In this document: positions 62,946 through 64,000 of the stretch, piece by piece
Numbering within the stretch: position 1 is the stretch's first letter
Layout of the letters: every line of letters begins with the position of its first letter
Source: Cinclus cinclus
Lineage: Eukaryota > Chordata > Aves > Passeriformes > Cinclidae
NCBI RefSeq assembly: GCF_963662255.1
Contig: NC_085068.1
Span: 806,001-870,000, forward strand
Direction of reading: 5' to 3'
Length of the DNA stretch: 64,000 nt
Made by a program: the position numbers and the translations under genes
The notes under the pieces: model-generated
Database searches by the model: none
What the model was told of the DNA's origin: nothing
Seen by the model: only the letters and a program-made list of their open reading frames with translations

Positions 62946-64000
62946 GCATAATAGATCCCTGCTTCTATTGGTCCCTGTGCTGTAACAATTCATCCCTGCC
63001 GCTTTTAGGCCCATTGGTGTCACAAGGGATCAATAGATTGTTAGCCTGCATTGGGTCACAATGGTTCCTTGCTTCTCTTAACCTCTGTGGTGTCACAATG
63101 CATCCCATGCCCTTTTAGGCCACATGATGTAACAATGAATTATTTGATTCTTGGCTTCCATGGTGGCATAATCGATCCTTGCATCTATTGGTCCCCGTGC
63201 TGTAACAATTCATCCCTGGCCCTTTTAGGCCCATTGGTGTCACAAGGGATCTTTAGATTGTTAGCCTGCATTGGGTCACAATGGTTCCTTGCTTCTCTTA
63301 ACCTCTGTGGTGTCACAATGCATCCCATGCCCTTTTAGGCCACTTGATGTCACAATGAATTATTTGATTCTTGGCCTCCATGGTGTCATAATGGTTCCTT
63401 GTTTCTATTGGGCCCCATGCTGTCACAATTCATACCTGGCCCTTTTACGCCCCCTGGTGTCAAATGGGATCCTGGGATTATTAGCCTCCATTGGGTCACA
63501 ATGGATCCTTGCTTCTCTTAACCTCTGTGCTGTCACAATGCAACCCATGCCCTTTTAGGCCACATGATGTCACAATGAATTATTTGATTCTTGGCCTCCA
63601 TGGTGGCATAATAGATCCTTGCTTCTATTGGTCCCCGTGCTGTAACAATTCATCCCTGGCCCTTTTAGGCCCATTGGTGTCACAAGGGATCATTAGATTG
63701 TTAGCCTGCATTGGGTCACAATGGTTCCGTGCTTCTCTTAACCTCTGTGGTGTCACAATGCATCCCATGCCCTTTTAGGCCACTTGATGTCACAATGAAT
63801 CATTTGATTCTTGGCCTCCATGGTGGCGTAATTGTACGAGGTTTCTATTGGGCCCCATGCTTTCACAATACATCCCTGCCCCTTTTAGGCCCATTGGTGT
63901 CACAAGGGATCATTAGATTGTTAGCCTGCATTGGGTCACAATGGTTCCTTGCTTCTCTTAACCTCTGTGGTGTCACAATGCATCCCATGCCCTTTTAGGC
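62936..64000. repeat. C-like segment matching 41139-42203 (offset 21,797 bp)
   Basis: After the join at about 62925-62945 the order steps back by 1,980 bp, so 61735 onward is repeated from 63715. It shares atagatccctgc, gatgtaacaatgaatt and ataatcgatcc with 41139-41400. The window ends inside this copy. Confidence 0.76.

Larger units (their letters stand above)
1..64000. repeat. 220-bp satellite DNA array, whole window
   Basis: The same unit recurs head to tail from the first base to the last. Its anchor, cattgg followed by gtcacaatgg, recurs at 220-bp steps, for example at 2511, 2731 and 2951, with occasional 219- or 221-bp steps and rare 110-bp steps. That gives about 290 monomers. I saw no inverted monomer and no inserted unrelated sequence. 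Repeat content accounts for every gene-free stretch in the window. Noncoding satellites of this kind usually lie in pericentromeric, centromeric or subtelomeric heterochromatin, but nothing in the window fixes which. I do not recognise the family by name. Confidence 0.97.

Noticed and set aside
86..63998. Many open frames of about 68-107 codons on both strands, with similar predicted peptides
   Set aside because: The plus-strand frames I checked start at TTG within cattggg, and many end at the TAG of ccttttagg. They overlap one another by about 68 bp in shifting frames, because 220 is not a multiple of three. The peptides are translations of the repeat and the pattern of change is not codon-like. 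I annotate no coding sequence.
1..64000. Centromeric CENP-B box
   Set aside because: I found no match to the nTTCGnnnnAnnCGGGn core. The few ttcg sites (for example gattcgtggcc and gattcgaggcc) lack the cggg part. Centromere identity cannot be judged from the sequence.
1..64000. Human gamma satellite, because of the 220-bp period
   Set aside because: Period alone is weak evidence. Gamma satellite is described as GC- and CpG-rich, while this array is CpG-poor with moderate GC, and I cannot match its consensus from memory.
1..64000. Internal Pol III promoter (A and B boxes) suggesting a tRNA- or SINE-derived repeat
   Set aside because: The ggttcc in subunit 1 resembles only the start of a B box and lacks the rest of ggttcganncc. 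No A box at suitable spacing and no poly-A tail are visible.
1..64000. Telomeric repeats or a subtelomere boundary
   Set aside because: No run of ttaggg, ccctaa or related motifs occurs; ttagg appears only inside ccttttaggcc, once or twice per monomer.

Overview
This 64-kb window is one uninterrupted tandem satellite array. I found no protein-coding gene, RNA gene, transposon, CRISPR array or unique sequence in it. It looks eukaryotic. The array is long, monotonous and noncoding, and it has nested higher-order repeats. CpG is scarce, TpG/CpA is abundant, and many monomer variants differ by CG-to-TG/CA changes, which fits a genome with CpG methylation such as a vertebrate or plant. I do not recognise the family and cannot name the species. 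The 220-bp period matches that reported for human gamma satellite, but that family is described as GC- and CpG-rich, and by eye this one is roughly 45-50% GC and CpG-poor.

The repeat has four nested levels. (1) A 36/37-bp subunit begins with gtcacaat or a close variant. (2) Three subunits make a 110-bp half (37+37+36). (3) Two diverged halves make a 220-bp monomer (221 bp in one family because of one extra T), giving about 290 monomers, all in the same orientation. (4) Ordered strings of monomer variants form higher-order repeats (HORs) of about 2 to 4.4 kb, and one pair of HORs forms an 8,367-bp super-repeat. The first half of the monomer is nearly constant. The second half falls into discrete families, and the order of these families defines the HORs.

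Layout: 1-5058, HOR A (2,861/2,862-bp spacing, two copies, the second broken off). 5059-31574, HOR B, measured from a marker monomer: spacings 3303, 4404, 3963, 4404, 3963, 1982 and 1541 bp, then a diverged partial copy. 31575-33253, mixed monomers. 33254-43237, HOR C (4,181-bp period, two copies plus a shorter third). 43238-47993, mosaic of C-, B- and A-like monomers. 47994-56913, HOR D (2,973 bp, three copies), which appears to derive from B by loss of a 110-bp half-monomer. 56914-64000, segments repeated from 10-31 kb upstream, ending in a new 1,980-bp (9-monomer) repeat.

There are no genes to work together. The content of interest is the amplification history: in-register unequal exchange, half-monomer slippage, local conversion patches and long-distance segment copying. 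Open frames of 68-107 codons recur on both strands, but the plus-strand frames I checked start at TTG, and all simply follow the repeat. I judged sequence identity by eye and did not compute it.
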